DNA of 64,000 nucleotides from Pyxicephalus adspersus (GCF_032062135.1 NC_092859.1:52355817-52419816); one strand, 5' to 3'. Counted from the stretch's first letter, positions 47,034 to 59,819 are shown. The notes: generated by a model not told the origin, from the sequence alone. Numbers and translations are program-made.

Positions 47034-49262
47034 GTGGTCAAACAAAGAGCAGGTTCAGACAGGCTACAAAAAAATGTTGACTGATCCTGGAAGTCTAGTC
47101 TGCACAGCTAGGACTCCAGGATCCATTAAAGACAAAAATTGCGTTTGCAAAAGTCTGTACAGGCATTTTTAGGTGTTTGTTCCAACTTTTTAAACTCCTG
47201 AAAAAGTGGTGTTTTGTTATTGTCATTTAGCAAGGACTCATGAGCAATTCCATGGCTTTATACCTATAAATGCCTATAAACGCCTGCAGTAAAGGCCTAT
47301 AAATGCCTGCACAAGTTTCTTTTTTAAATCTAAGTCTATGGTGGTGTTTGGATGACAAAATGACCTTATAACTGCATGGAGCTTCTGAACAACTGCTTTT
47401 AAATGTTTTAAACCTGCACAGGAAAAGGACCATTCATTTTAATTTAAAATATTTTTTACAAGATGATTTCATGCATTTGTAGGGTGTAAAAAAGTGAAGT
47501 TCTGAACATAGCCTGACACCTTGCAGACCATTGAAAAGTTTCATCCAAACCGTGGAGAGCCATACAAAAGTGAACATTGGATAGGTCAAAAGATCATAAC
47601 ATGAAACTTTTCATTTTAATTAGGAATAATAAATAGATATTGATGATGCATCATTTTATTTCTTTATTAATATTATTTTATCCTATTCTACTGAAGAGAT
47701 TATTATTATGAGTTTGACTTTTTTATAAATTTTTTTTCCAATATCTACCTAGGCCCATCTAATAATCATTAAATATTAAATAAAGTCAAAGTCATAATTC
47801 AACAATAACCTTTTATCTTATAACATAATCTTAAATAAAGTTTAATTTATTGGTACCATAAACATATAAGACTTGACAAACAAGTAACAAATAATTACTC
47901 AATACCATGGCAACCTGTTTTGTTTGTCTTCTTTAACTTGTTTTAAGGTATTTATTGTCCTTCAAGACCTAATTTAACCCACTGTTGGTTAAGTTGTAAC
48001 CTAATACCCTCAAAGGTTTATTTTATTATGTGTTTTTAACAACCATGTGTCTTGTCCATCAACAAAAGACTTTCCAGTCTGGTGTGAACCAACACTTACA
48101 CTTCATCAAAACACAAGTAAGTAAGGGTATTTCTTAATTTTTACACTTTTGTTGATTAGTATTGTACACTGTTATCATTCAATTATGCTTAAATTATATT
48201 TATTGACATTATTAATATTAGTTTTAGTAATTAGTGATTATCAAACATCACATATCATGCATTTTTAAGCACAGATGCTATCAGCCATTTATTTAAATCA
48301 CAACCTCATGCTTTCAAAACATGCAACCTATATATTCCATGGAAAGACTCTCACTTCTCTTTTAGTAGAACCTTTATCTTGGAAATAAAAAAGACATAAA
48401 GTACATTAGAGTCACATTTATTGAAATTTTCAATAACATTATTACAAAATAAAACACGTGACTGATCCTCCTCTTATCCCTAAATGGAGAAAAGTATGGT
48501 CCTATTTATAAACTTGTCATGACAACTAGTTTACATATGTGGAGCATATTCATATTACATCACCTCAATGTATATAATGTGATAAGCTAATAGTAGCATT
48601 CCAATCAACATTTAGCATCATTGAACATATTTTTAACTCTATAATAAGAAAAATATATTCCACATATTTTAAATTTGATTTATATCATAATTTAGGCCTT
48701 TGCCATATTATAGTACTATATTATCAAAATATATTTTAAACAGCATATATTTTATCTGCTTTATAACATAATACGAATTCCCTAAACAAGAGACTATCCT
48801 TTTGTACATAGCCTTAACATCATTACCATAAGACAGTTTATACAAATATTTAATATATTATCCTATGCCTGTGCTGCATCTTGTTCCTAAATTAGCATGA
48901 TTTAACCTTTGCCTTAAAAACCCATACACACTAGAAACAGATGGTTTGCTGACATGCTGGAAACATGCAAAGCATTCTTCTAGTCTCTTTAATTCTGATC
49001 ATCCCATTTATCATTTGGTGACACTCTTCTATTTTTAAAACATGCATCACTTTTATTTGCTGCTTTGTTTACTCTTATTGGGTTTGTGGTAAAGTAAGAT
49101 TGCTGTACATGTTCCTAAACATTATCTCTCTTTTTATGATTTCTGACTCACCCATTAAAACTTTTATTTTTGGTTCCTTTACTCATTTCTATTGAAGGTA
49201 CATGAGATGAGGGAACCTCGCACCATCATTTTGTCCCCCATACTCTGTCCTTATAAGTACTA
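47034..49262. other. Unassigned AT-rich interval
   Basis: 47240-47310 contains three CTATAAA(T/C)GCCTGC-type repeats. The rest (47500-49250) is strongly AT-rich without recognised genes or repeats. Confidence 0.4.
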
Positions 49263-50056
49263 CCGTGTTTCCCTGAAAATAAGACCTACCCCGAAAGTAA
49301 GACCTAGCACTATTTTGTAAACCTGCCCTAATATAAGACCTACCCCGAATATAAGACCTAGGAGAAAAAGAAAATAAAAGCATACATACCGGTAAATTAA
49401 AAAAATACTCACCGAGACAGCTCCAGATATCTGATCCTGCGTNNNNNNNNNNNNNNNNNNNNNNNNNNNNNNNNNNNNNNNNNNNNNNNNNNNNNNNNNN
49501 NNNNNNNNNNNNNNNNNNNNNNNNNNNNNNNNNNNNNNNNNNNNNNNNNNNNNNNNNNNNNNNNNNNNNNNNNNNNNNNNNNNNNNNNNNNNNNNNNNNN
49601 NNNNNNNNNNNNNNNNNNNNNNNNNNNNNNNNNNNNNNNNNNNNNNNNNNNNNNNNNNNNNNNNNNNNNNNNNNNNNNNNNNNNNNNNNNNNNNNNNNNN
49701 NNNNNNNNNNNNNNNNNNNNNNNNNNNNNNNNNNNNNNNNNNNNNNNNNNNNNNNNNNNNNNNNNNNNNNNNNNNNNNNNNNNNNNNNNNNNNNNNNNNN
49801 NNNNNNNNNNNNNNNNNNNNNNNNNNNNNNNNNNNNNNNNNNNNNNNNNNNNNNNNNNNNNNNNNNNNNNNNNNNNNNNNNNNNNNNNNNNNNNNNNNNN
49901 NNNNNNNNNNNNNNNNNNNNNNNNNNTTCAACAATAAATGTGTACTGTAGTCTTCTTCATGGAAAAATAAGACATCCCCTGAAAATAAGACCTAGTGTGT
50001 TTTTGGGAGCCAAAAAAAAATATAAGACAGTGTCTTATTTTTGGGGAAACACGGTA
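49261..50056. mobile_element. TA-flanked MITE (Tc1/mariner-like), spans assembly gap
   Basis: TA (49261-49262) and TA (50055-50056) flank CCGTGTTTCCCTGAAAATAAG ... TTTTTGGGGAAACACGG, a good terminal inverted repeat. Direct repeats of AATAAGACCTA/ATATAAGACCTACCCCGAA fill the visible parts. TA duplication fits Tc1/mariner-type elements. The middle is hidden by 484 N, so the length is nominal. Confidence 0.8.
49443..49926. other. Assembly gap (484 N)
   Basis: Run of N inside the TA-flanked repeat. Confidence 0.99.
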
Positions 50057-50139
50057 TATGGAGATAAGTTTGAAACACGGTGTGTTGTTCGCTCGTTCTC
50101 CTTACATGCTTGTTTGTGCAGTTTATTACCATAATAATT

Positions 50140-51350
50140 TTAATGACTTTGCTCATTATGATTAGAACTGACACTGTTTGCATTATTTCCACTCATAATA
50201 GATAAGTTTTTATTTTTGCTGAACACATTTCTCTTATAAGGTTCATAGAAATTTGACATTTTCATAATTTTAACATTAGAAACTTTGCATGTAACGTCTC
50301 TATGATTCTTATTTTTGAGAATTTTATCAAGAAATGTAGCTGCCTCATATAAAGTTTCCTTCTCACTGGCTAAAGTAAGAGTAACAGCATCTAAATTAAA
50401 CTTCTTCAAAATTGTTCTTATTAGAACTTTGGGTTGAAGATTTTCAAATATGAGATTGTATACTTTTTCAAACATGCTTTTATATGAAAATAATCTTCTT
50501 TTGTCCTCTTTGGTAATTAATTAAGTATGTCACCTGTTACACAGAAAGCAAAACTTTTAAGTCTGTCTTTCTCTGTATCTTGTGACCTATCAGTACATCT
50601 ATCATCTGAAAATTTCCCAAATAAATTAATCCTTTGTAAAAAATGTATAGGAATCCACAGAGAAAACATAGAATTTCTCTGCTCTTTGGATAGCTCATAT
50701 TTATCACAATATGCCTCAAATATGTGAGCATTGTGAAATTTGCTGATATTCACATCATATTTAGGAAGTACTTCACCTAAATTGATTGGATGCTTTTTCA
50801 GTTTTAACTTAAATATAGAATCACTGTGTGATTCCTGTCCTGATTCCTCTGTATCAGGAGAAAATGAGGAATCCTTAATTGTATTCTTACTATTTGTAGC
50901 TATTTTTCACATTATTTTGTGATTTTAACAACAATTCTGTTTGAGCCTCTAACTTCTGCTCTAACTCATCAATGTATTCCCCTACAATCTTACAATTCCA
51001 ACAGTCAGTAACGCTATCCTGTACATCCGTTTAGCTTTTGCGGCTAAAGTATTAAATGTTGTGATAAGTTTCATCACATTTCTCAGTTTATGCTTTACTT
51101 TACTTGCTGTGAAGAATTTCTCATCTAACTTTAAATTCTCCTGAATACACTGAGAAACAAATCAATTTCCTAATGCTGCAACTGACTTATTCCCTAATAC
51201 AGAATACTGCACATCACTTTCATCAGCAAAAGAATTAATAAATTCCATACTTACTCCCCAGAAATCTTCTGCACTTCTTTCCTTCTCATAAAGGGTTAGA
51301 GCTTTTCCTGCCTGGAACCTGGGACCTTCCTCTGGTTCCTTGCATCAACA
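50140..51350 (-). pseudogene. Gag-like retroelement remains (tentative)
   Basis: A series of minus-strand frames (about 51330-50760, 50753-50517, 50475-50140) reads as one decayed, Lys/Asn-rich, cysteine-poor protein with helical, capsid-like spacing, including an aromatic/leucine stretch near residues 25-45 of the middle frame. Frames are separated by stops and a frameshift. A gag-type structural protein of a retroelement is my best guess. No zinc knuckle or protease motif was seen, and no pol follows at lower coordinates. Confidence 0.3.
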
Positions 51351-52764
51351 CGTCTCAGTACGTCGGGATCATGTTTGGATTCCTGTTCCTGATTCTAAGT
51401 TCTTCGATGTCTCCCAAATCTTGTTCACTTACTTCAGTGAAATATGCAAATTAGTCCCCCACAACAAGATTGGAGACGTCGATGTGGCTGGCTTGCCAAT
51501 GTAAAAAAGTAATATTATAAAATATCGTTTGGGCACATTAAGAACAGGATTGTTATCTGTATCATAAAAAGCATGCATATTTATTCAAAAATCTTCATAG
51601 AAAATTACAGCAGTAGTTCAATAAGAATACATGAGTGTAAATATGTGTATGTGTGTGTGTGGGGAGGCCCGATGGATGTGACGTCCCACAATATAGTTAC
51701 AATGCGATATATACCATTCCATACATTCCAATTTTGTCATACATAGAGAAATAGGGAAAGAAAACAATATGTTAATGCAGCTCATGAATATTTGCTCCAG
51801 CCTTCTGGGCAGTCTTAAACTCCAAAATAGCATCAACTCTGTCAAGTAAGATAGATAAATCAACATATGTTCTGCCCTTCACCTCCAGTTACGTACAAAA
51901 GCATGATATCATAAAAACTATAGGTTTCTAACAGAAACAAACAGAGTGAGACAAGTACAATGGACACAGCAAGGATAGGGGTGGAATACAAAGAATCTGC
52001 CTCCGCCTTACCCAGAAGATGGATTCAGCAGTTGTGTAGGAAGGGGCCGGAACCTTCACAATATAAGCACAGGCTTGTCTGGAGACATCCCTGGCATTCT
52101 TCCCTAGACAGAGAGTGTCTGGCAAGTCCCAGTTCCATGGGCTCAGGGGCGTCCAGGGAAGCTGGAATCCAATGCAGTCAGGCAACTGTTAATGCCTGGG
52201 CCTATTACATCTGGACAAACGGTGGGTTATTATCCACTCCTAACCTACGGTTAATCTAAAATGCCAACAACGAAAATTAGAAACCTATGCCTCTACTGTG
52301 TTTGATTCTGATGTAAGTGGCAGATTGTTGCTTCTGTGGTCGAACTTCATCTGGGATGATTGTATAGCTCAGCAAATTTTTTAAGAAGGCTGGTAACATC
52401 AACCAGAGCAAGGTCACTGGTCTCCATAAGCTGGAAAGCCCATGTCTGTGGAGGGAGATAACAGTGCCAACTTTAGTGCATTTAGTGCAAAAGTAGTGCA
52501 TTGTGAAAGGCTCAGAGCTGGCTTTAATCTCAAATCTGTATCAGCAAAGGCAACATGGGTTTGGGTGACGGAACTGACTGATGAGGCAGGACAAACTGGC
52601 ACATTTAGTACGATTACTTATGCGCTTGGCAGGGTCTGGATATGGCTTTACAGTTGACAGCAGCCTCTCTGGACCTCACTGAGATCTTCAATTGCGTGTG
52701 CACTTCGATTGCACAGAGATCTTCAACTCTGAGAGGTCAGAGCTGTTCTCAAAAGGCTGTTTTT
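51351..52764. other. Unassigned interval
   Basis: A (GT)n short run at about 51647-51660. Frames at 51928-52259 and 52277-52657 on both strands show no recognised domain; the latter could be an old DNA-transposon gene fragment. Confidence 0.35.
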
Positions 52765-53210
52765 TCTGTTAGGGTGACGGGATTACCTAGAGCGTGGAGT
52801 CTATGTTTCCATCAGTCTTCACCAGATGGGCCAGTGACCCTAATGGCCACCAGACTACTTTTACACCAGGTCGCGGCCCCTAAGCTCTTCCTAACAGGGG
52901 TGAGCAGAACAGAGAGCTTCAATGTAGGGACAGCCAGGATCAGATACTGGGTAGGATGCTAGCAAGAGACAAGGTCCAAACAGAGCAAGCCTGAGGATCC
53001 AGTAACCAGAGCCTGGAACCAGAGATGTATAAATAAGACTAGCAGCCAATAGAAGAAAACATTTGGAACCAGGAAAAAGTCTGCTCATTGGCTGCTGCAC
53101 TGAACTGGAAAACTCTGAAATCACCTTCAGCTGTGTAAAGTCTCAGGATAATTGCAGGGGATGCTAAGAAAGACACATCTCTGCACAGCTAAAAGGAGGT
53201 TGGTCTTACA
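52765..53210 (-). mobile_element. LTR-like fragment
   Basis: Composition and motifs like the other solo LTRs: CCAATAGAAGAAAAC/CATTGGCTGCTGCAC pair, CAGCTGTGTAAAGTCTC against CAGCTGTGTGCAGCCCAA at 43272, and a TATAAATAA box-like site at about 53028. It may start at TGTTAGGGTGACGG and end at GGTCTTACA, but no target duplication was found. Confidence 0.5.
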
Positions 53211-53214
53211 AAAG

Positions 53215-54096
53215 CTTTGCTACGATGAACATCAATGGACCATATGTGTTGATTTAAAAATTGTGAACTTCCTACTTGGACGGCAAAGTGCATACACAAA
53301 GTACCCATGTTTCATCTGCTTGTGATTGGGATTAATAAAGCAATTTGTTAGGGCTTGATTCAAATACATTTTTAGATTTTTCTCTATATTGAGTACTAAA
53401 AAATTTGATTGACCCCAGATTCAGAAACTGATAAATGATTCAAATTTCACAAGTTACATGACTGGTACTGAAGCTTCTGTCCGGCACAGCTATGTCATGG
53501 TTGTCAAGAACTTCCTGGATAACCATTAAGCACAAAATTATGAAGAACTGGTACAAAACTTGCTCTTAAACTTTACAATTTAGGTACTACTATGAGCATA
53601 AAGGTACACTATCTCTATAGCCAGTTGCAAAAATTTTAAGAAAACCTTGGCGATTTTATTGAGGAACAATGGGGAGAGGTTCCATCAAGATATAAAGGTG
53701 ATGGAAGAAAGGTATCAGGGCAGATGGGATAGATTTATGATGGCAGACTACTGCTGGAGCCTTCAACGTGATTGTCCTGGTCTCACATAAAAGAAAATCA
53801 TACAAACCGAGTTTTTCAATTACTTCTTTGTGATTAGTTCTTTAAATATACTGAATATAGAATATATTGACATTAGGTATTTCAAAAATTAAATTTTGTA
53901 TAAGTAGGCATACCTAGTTTAATTTTGCCTAATTTTCATGTTTCGTTAGTTTTCAATGAGGTTATTATTGAGGTCATTATTTCAAAAACTAGAGCCAATC
54001 TAGCAAAACCAATACCATATTTGGAATCTGTACATCAAACATAACCTAAAATTACTTTAATTTGTTTGGCAGGAAAATGTTTGTTGACCAGTGTAA
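53215..54096 (+). pseudogene. Decayed copy 2 of the multicopy transposon-like protein gene
   Basis: Same family as 14690-16200, opposite strand, 3' half only. Frames (shifted several times) contain DEHQWTICVDL-like, YTKYPCFICLWD-like, LINDSNFTSYMTGTEAS, LSIKVHYLYSQL-like and DIKVMEERYQGRWDRFMMAD segments. The match to copy 1 continues past the stop through about 300 bp of non-coding DNA to AATGTTTGTTGACCAGTGTAAT at 54096. This shows the repeated unit is longer than the gene and gives one shared end. The upstream edge abuts the LTR-like fragment at 53210. Confidence 0.75.
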
Positions 54097-55742
54097 TATT
54101 TAATATTTAGACAGCAAGACTCATTGTAAAATGCAAGAGGTTTTGTGCTGTAAAAATGCCTCCATTTTCTATAAAACATAGTACTAAGGCAATCAAAAAA
54201 GGCCTTCTGAAAAACATTGCGAGCTCAAGAGGGGCAAATGGGAGCAAATTGTATTTCCTGAGCATCCAGACACAAAGTCAAAAGATCAGATATTGTGCAA
54301 AGTAAAGTTGTATGGTTCATATCAAAAATAAATGCCAAAATTTAAAACATTTCTCTTCCTGAGCAGCCAGGCACAAAGTCCAACAAAGTCCTGGAGCATT
54401 TAATTTTATGCCAGTTCAGGAAAAAAATAAAGGTAACAAAGTTACTCTAAAAGTAGGGCAGTTAATAAACAGTGAACTGTACATCCAAAGTAGTCGTTAA
54501 GGTTTAATAACATTTCTTTTTCTGACCAGACAAGCACAGCAACCAGCCAATTAAATTGCAAAATAGGTGAGTGAGAAATCAATAAAAAAAAAGCCACAGC
54601 CCTCGTAAAATAATTTAATATAGAATGTTTTTGAATAAAATTCTATCTATAAAATACATTGAAAATGCAATAGATATATGTTTCATGGTTTAATACGCTA
54701 ATTTGTTTTATGAAGACCATATTTGACTGTAAAAATAGAATAATTTTGTAAATGAACTGCTTGAGGAATTTATACACGAACAATTACAAAATTATTTATT
54801 TTTCACAGTCAAATACTGTGCCAGTGTGTACAGAAAAAGAAATATTGTTACCTATAGCAAGTAGTATAAATATCAAGCAGTGCACTGCACATCCAAACTA
54901 AATTTGTTACTTGCAGGGAAACTCTAGTTTTCCTTGCTGGTTGTTCAAAATTTTTGTTCTGGGGTTGGTTCTACTAGGAATCTGCAAGAGTAGGGTTGGA
55001 CAGATTCCCAACTCTTGGTTCCATATTTTCCTGAGACTCACAAGCCTATAAAGACACCTTGTGGTACGCAGCAGGGGATGTAACTGTATGAGACAGACTC
55101 TCTGTGCCTATGATTTGCTTTGCTAGCCAGGAGCCTATTCTTTTTGTGTTCCCGAAACACCTCTGCAAGGGAAGACTGTTTTGTTTGTTTTAGGCAGGCC
55201 TAAAAGAGAAGCTGATGTCTGGAGATTGCCTTATTGCCAGCCTGCCATTTGGTTCTAACCTACACACAAGGTTGGCCTCTGTATTAAACAATATCTTAAA
55301 GCCCAAATATACTTCAAAAACACAGAATTATGGTAAAAAATGAACAGCAATGTTCATGAGTACAGTCAGTACAGTACAGTCAGAGTAGTTATGTAAATCT
55401 ACTTTTATTCAACAGTCCATCTTCCTGAATGAAAAAAAAAACAACTTTTTCAAATGTTGAAAAATGCCTGAAAAAATCTGCCCGGGCATTTGCAAACTTT
55501 AAAGTTTTTGCCTTAAAATCAGTTCCGGGTGTCCATTCTCTATAGTAGACACCTGGGAGCAGTAATAACAGTATTTTTTTTACTGCAGGTATGATCATTG
55601 GAATATTATTTATTTGTCATAAATAAAATATACATCAGCATTATGCAAAAAATATTAATGCATGTTAGTATTTTAAAACAAGACATGTAGAGTAACTCTG
55701 CGCAACCTTATTCAATAAAATAGAGCAATACACAACAAATAT

Positions 55743-55743
<1 letters not shown>
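54097..55743. other. Unassigned interval
   Basis: Contains a hairpin at 54720-54816 and a loosely repeated motif (GAGCA(T/G)CCAG(A/G)CACAAAGTC at about 54260 and 54361). No genes. Confidence 0.45.
54720..54816. repeat. 32-bp inverted repeat (hairpin)
   Basis: TATTTGACTGTAAAAATAG near 54720 pairs with CTATTTTT-like / CACAGTCAAATA near 54800-54815. The arms are about 32 bp with two or three differences, and the loop is about 33 nt. Confidence 0.7.

Positions 55744-55744
<1 letters not shown>

Positions 55745-55774
<30 letters not shown>
55745..55774. repeat. (GT)15 microsatellite
   Basis: Uninterrupted GT array. Confidence 0.95.
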
Positions 55775-55776
<2 letters not shown>

Positions 55777-56013
55777 GTTATCCAGGAGAGTTAGTACCTA
55801 ACTGTTTAATTAAAGAATATCCATCTCTAATTGAAACTTATTCAAACCCATGTGCAAATTTTTTTTATAAATACAGTAAGGCTTTTCTCTTACTTTTATA
55901 TATTGACACACCAGTGTTTATTTACAAGATCTGTTCCAGTTTCCTTTGCTTAAATTTTGCCCATCCAAAATTTATTTAACTATTTTTCAAAATACCTAGG
56001 ATTCACTCTAGAG

Positions 56014-56315
56014 CAGAGGTCTCAACCCATAGGCTGCTGACCAGTGCCAGTCTGTGGCTGGGGAGTTGGGGGCCACAGATGACAGTTCCACAAATAGTGG
56101 AAACACTGGCAGCCCACCTTACTCTGTTCTGGAGCTAGTTAGTGTGACAGCAGGGGCGAAACCAGCGGGAGTGCAGGTAGCACTACACTGCTTTGCAACT
56201 AGTGACAGTGTGATGCTAGGAGGCCATTCTCAGCTAGGGTGCTTACAGGTGGTGAAGCTGCTGAGAATAGAAGAGCAGTGTAAACTTTACATATACTGGG
56301 GCTTGGGGACCACTG
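56014..56315. mobile_element. hAT (Charlie-like) MITE, 302 bp
   Basis: Starts CAGAGGTCTCAACCC and ends GGGGCTTGGGGACCACTG, the imperfect complement CAGTGGTCCCCAAGCC. This is the classic hAT-Charlie terminus. The left flank CTCTAGAG (56006-56013) fits the known NTCTAGAN preference; the right flank TATAAGGT has drifted. No transposase. Confidence 0.7.
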
Positions 56316-57181
56316 TATAAGGTCATGTCAAGGAGAAGCTTATCTATTTCTTAAAGAAACATCAGCTGTTAATATAACGATTGTACCCCACATAGGGTTT
56401 AAATTTGGCCTTTTAAATTTTTTTACCCATTGGAATATATTTTACAGTGAGTTTGTGTAGTACAGACTTGAAACATTCCCATTTCTGTTCAGAATTCTTT
56501 GAGGACAATATTCTCTCTAAGCCCAAGTCACACAGAGAGTCATCTTTAATAATGAAAACATTGATTTCTTAAAATTGAATGTTTTTATCTTTCCTGTTTT
56601 TGCTTCCTCTTTAAAGCCTACAATAAATGAAATTGTATTATGGTCAATGCTACCCAGATTCTCTTTTGAACTTTAATGGGTACCACAGCACATAGACAAT
56701 TGACAGTACCCTAATGTTCATTGCCATGAGAGTGGCCCCCAGAGGGTCCCTAACATGCAAACTGAATTTAGGGACCCTGGAAATAGCTCCACTTAATGTA
56801 AAAATTCTCAGGATTGTTGTAAGGATTTTAGTGTTTAGTTACAGCTATTAGGGTCCCCTGAGTACCCTGTAAATTTCACATTTCTATGACAATCAGTGAA
56901 GGGGTTATGAAGGTTTATACATGGGGATAATGAAAGCTGCATAAACACAGACACAGCTCTCATGGGGCTGCTGCTGGGAATATCTCACAAGGGTAGCAGT
57001 AACATCTAGAGTTGCCACCACTGGGTTTTCCCCCTGCACTTCTTCACATAGCTTTGCAAAATCGTTAGGGTGCTCAAACACGACTGGCCTTCCGTTTCTG
57101 GGAGCCCTGTGGTGCCAGTTGTGAATGCTGTGTCAAGGGTAAAGCCTTTCAGCATTTGTAGGTCAGAGACTGGCAGGATGT
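56316..57181. other. Unassigned interval
   Basis: 56700-57180 has GC-richer sequence without a recognisable frame. Confidence 0.4.
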
Positions 57182-57425
57182 CTCAGGAAGTAGTTTCACT
57201 ACTACCGGTAGATTTCTAGATGCTTTTCTAGAAGCACAGAATATAACTGGGTATTAAAGCTTTAAAGTAAAGTAAACAGAGATTGTTGACCCGGGGAACA
57301 TCTGATTGCCTCATGGAATCAGGAAGGGGTAATAGGGTTTTGTGAGATTTTGAGATATGTTTGTTTATTTCCCTAGCGGTTGAACTTGATCGACTTATAT
57401 CGTTTTCCAACCTGATTTACTATTA
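57182..57425 (+). mobile_element. CR1 LINE 3' end
   Basis: Begins TCTCAGGAAGTAGTTTCAC (codons of LSQEVVS) and runs through CTAGATGCTTTTCTAGAAGC and the 3' UTR to TTGAACTTGATCGACTTATA and CAACCTGATTTACTA. Severely 5'-truncated. Confidence 0.85.
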
Positions 57426-57429
57426 TCTT

Positions 57430-59000
57430 TAAATATACCATTTAGCCTTTTCACTACTTGAGGATGATAATATATGTGGAAGACTTGTGTAAAATTTTTT
57501 ATACTCATAATTTGTGAAAGGACTTTAATATTGAAGTGGGATCCTCGATCTGACTATCAGCTCAGGAACCCCAAATCTGCAGACAAACTCAGTAATTTCC
57601 TTGCTACTGTTTTCGCATTAGCTTTAGCTGCTTGCCAAGCCTAATATTTAAATGTTCCCACTTTTGGATGCTTTATAATCTACTTGAAGCCTTTGGGAGA
57701 GAAACTCTGGTCTAGGTGAGTGTCTACTAAATATTTTGACTACATAGCATCATGGCATGAACAGGTAAGGCAGCAAAGAGTGTCTCCTGCAGCAAAGGGT
57801 GTAATTTCAGGAGCTATTCCGTTCGTCCATACTGTGACAGACATTGCATTCTTACCTAAGCGAGTGATCCCATGCGAGAGATAAGCCATCATAGTGTACA
57901 ATTGTTGAGACAAGCAATGAATCTGACTAGTCCGCCAGACATTATCATCGTCTTCCTTCACCCCCAGCTCCATCCATTTGATTTCTTTACCTCCTTTGAG
58001 ACCTGTTCTTGAAATTTTACTAGGAGTTCTAGGTTCACTGGCTCTTCATTATTTTGTGCAGCTTGGCAACCTCTAGAAGTTGTAGGGCTGCAAGAAAGCT
58101 CTCCCACTACTTGCATTAATTTGCATTTATAATTGGCTTACCTGTGGATGTCATGTAGTACCTACCCGTCCAAATGGGACTATGCCAAATGCATAGTGGC
58201 TGTCTGTACAGACGGGTATCTCTCCTACCTTGGTCAGAGTAAATGCTTCAATCAGGGTTTACCCCTGCATACCCAGTATGTGGTTCCCCATCATCAGTGT
58301 GGATCCATCTATAAACATTTCAAGATGAGGATAAGTTACATATATGATTAGATGATACATTTGCTAATCCCTGTGTCTCAGTTTGTATAAATTCATAGTA
58401 ACCATGTACATCCTCTTGTCTTGAGGCACTCTCAACACATGGAAAGAGCATAGCAAGACCTAATATATAACACTTTCTGGTTGTTAAATTGGTAGGCGTA
58501 AATAAAACAACCTCACACTAATATTTCACATATATTATAAGTGTGTGATTTAAGACCAAGTCTGCTTATTTTTCCAGAATCAATGCACATGCTGCCACTT
58601 CTCCAACAGAAATTGTTGAAACCTTTAACACATGATCTATTTGATGGGAAATATGACAATGGTCTTTTTCTGTTTTCATGGCACAATATTCCTGTAGCAT
58701 GACCAGCATACTTATGACAAAACAGCTAAAATGGTTTACTATAGTTTGGAAGAGGGGGTGGAAGCAGATAATATGGATGTTTTTCAGGTCCTCTTTTTTT
58801 CCCATGTCACTGTACAAAAGCAAATCATCTACATAGTGTAATAATGCTGTACTACCTTTTTCTGGAATCCATCGATTTAGTACCTCATGCAATGTTTTGT
58901 ACAGGGTGAATTTACTACTCTCTTGTGCAAGACAAATCCAACATCTTTGCCTATTCTCAAAGGCAAAAACATATTCATATCTGGGTGCAAATGCACAGAA
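57430..59000 (-). pseudogene. Endogenous retrovirus pol remains (RT, RNase H, integrase)
   Basis: Minus-strand order is as in retroviral pol. RT is at about 59000-58780 with EYVFAFENRQR, LHEVLNRWIPEKGS and the catalytic box LLHYVDDLLLYS. The connection/RNase H region is at about 58700-58100, including ISHQIDHVLKVS and VAACALILEK and then VCTDSHYAFGIV (the RNase H TDS motif). The integrase core is at about 57640-57440 with KLLSEFVCRFGVPELI. The HYVDD box and the 'WIPEKGST' context suggest a gamma/epsilon-like retrovirus. Large parts of RT and RNase H are missing, and stops and frameshifts occur throughout. No LTR was found at either side. It is an old dead copy. Confidence 0.8.
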
Positions 59001-59819
59001 AAATATGTGTTAGTTTGTTAGTCAGTCACAGAGAAACAAGCAGCAGTTGGAGGCGTCCAACAGAGTTTGAGGGTTTGGTACCACTGAAGCGTCTGATTCT
59101 ACTCTGTTTTTCACTGCTTCTCCCTGTTTGTGTTTCAGCTAGCCCTAAGTAAGTTGTCTACAACTCTCTTTTCCTGATTCTACAGATTGTCTGTCATCAT
59201 CCTTGGTTCTTTTTGGGAAATATATGAAGTACAATAAAAGTACAAACAATGCAAACAACTAATTATGCATAACAATTATAAACAATACAAACAACAAATT
59301 AAACATCTCAACAACAAAAATGCTATTGACACAATATAAATGCTTGAGAACTCACACATCATTACACAAGAACCATTCTTACAACTAGTTGGATTTAAAC
59401 AAAACTTTAGACAACAAAAATACCACCATCTTAATTTTCACACATACGTAACTTAATATCAGCACAGAAGGCATATGCACCATATTCCTTATATTTCCTT
59501 GCCATCAGCTGCGATTTCTAAAATGTGTTTTATAAATTCTGCTGCTGTAGGTGTATTTTATCTAGCCTGGGATGATATGATTTTTCTCTCTTTTACATCT
59601 TGATGGGAGGTGCACCAGTGACGTCTGTTAAAACTCTAATTTAGCCAGAGATTAGCTAATTTCTCAGATGTTTGTTGTACAATCTTTCTTCATTTTTAGC
59701 TTTAAATTGTTCATATATTGCAGTATCTGACCTGCCTCCCAGGAACAGTTTTCCTTTTTTTCAGATTTGCTCACTAAGCACAAATCTGTATTGGTAATTC
59801 CTGGGAGTCCCTGACACCA
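59001..59819. other. Unassigned interval, perhaps upstream ERV sequence
   Basis: AT-rich, with an AACAA/ACAAAC-rich patch at 59220-59420. May hold decayed gag/protease of the adjacent retrovirus, but no motif confirms it. Confidence 0.3.

Noticed and set aside
49260..49934. 224-codon minus-strand open frame
   Set aside because: It is almost entirely N bases of the assembly gap; only about 60 residues are real and these are repeat sequence.
52277..52657. Overlapping frames on both strands, considered as a host exon
   Set aside because: No splice-site pair and no domain; probably old transposon sequence, but not strong enough to classify.
56006..56323. Exact 8-bp target duplication for the Charlie-like MITE
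   Set aside because: CTCTAGAG on the left and TATAAGGT on the right do not match well enough; only the termini support the call.
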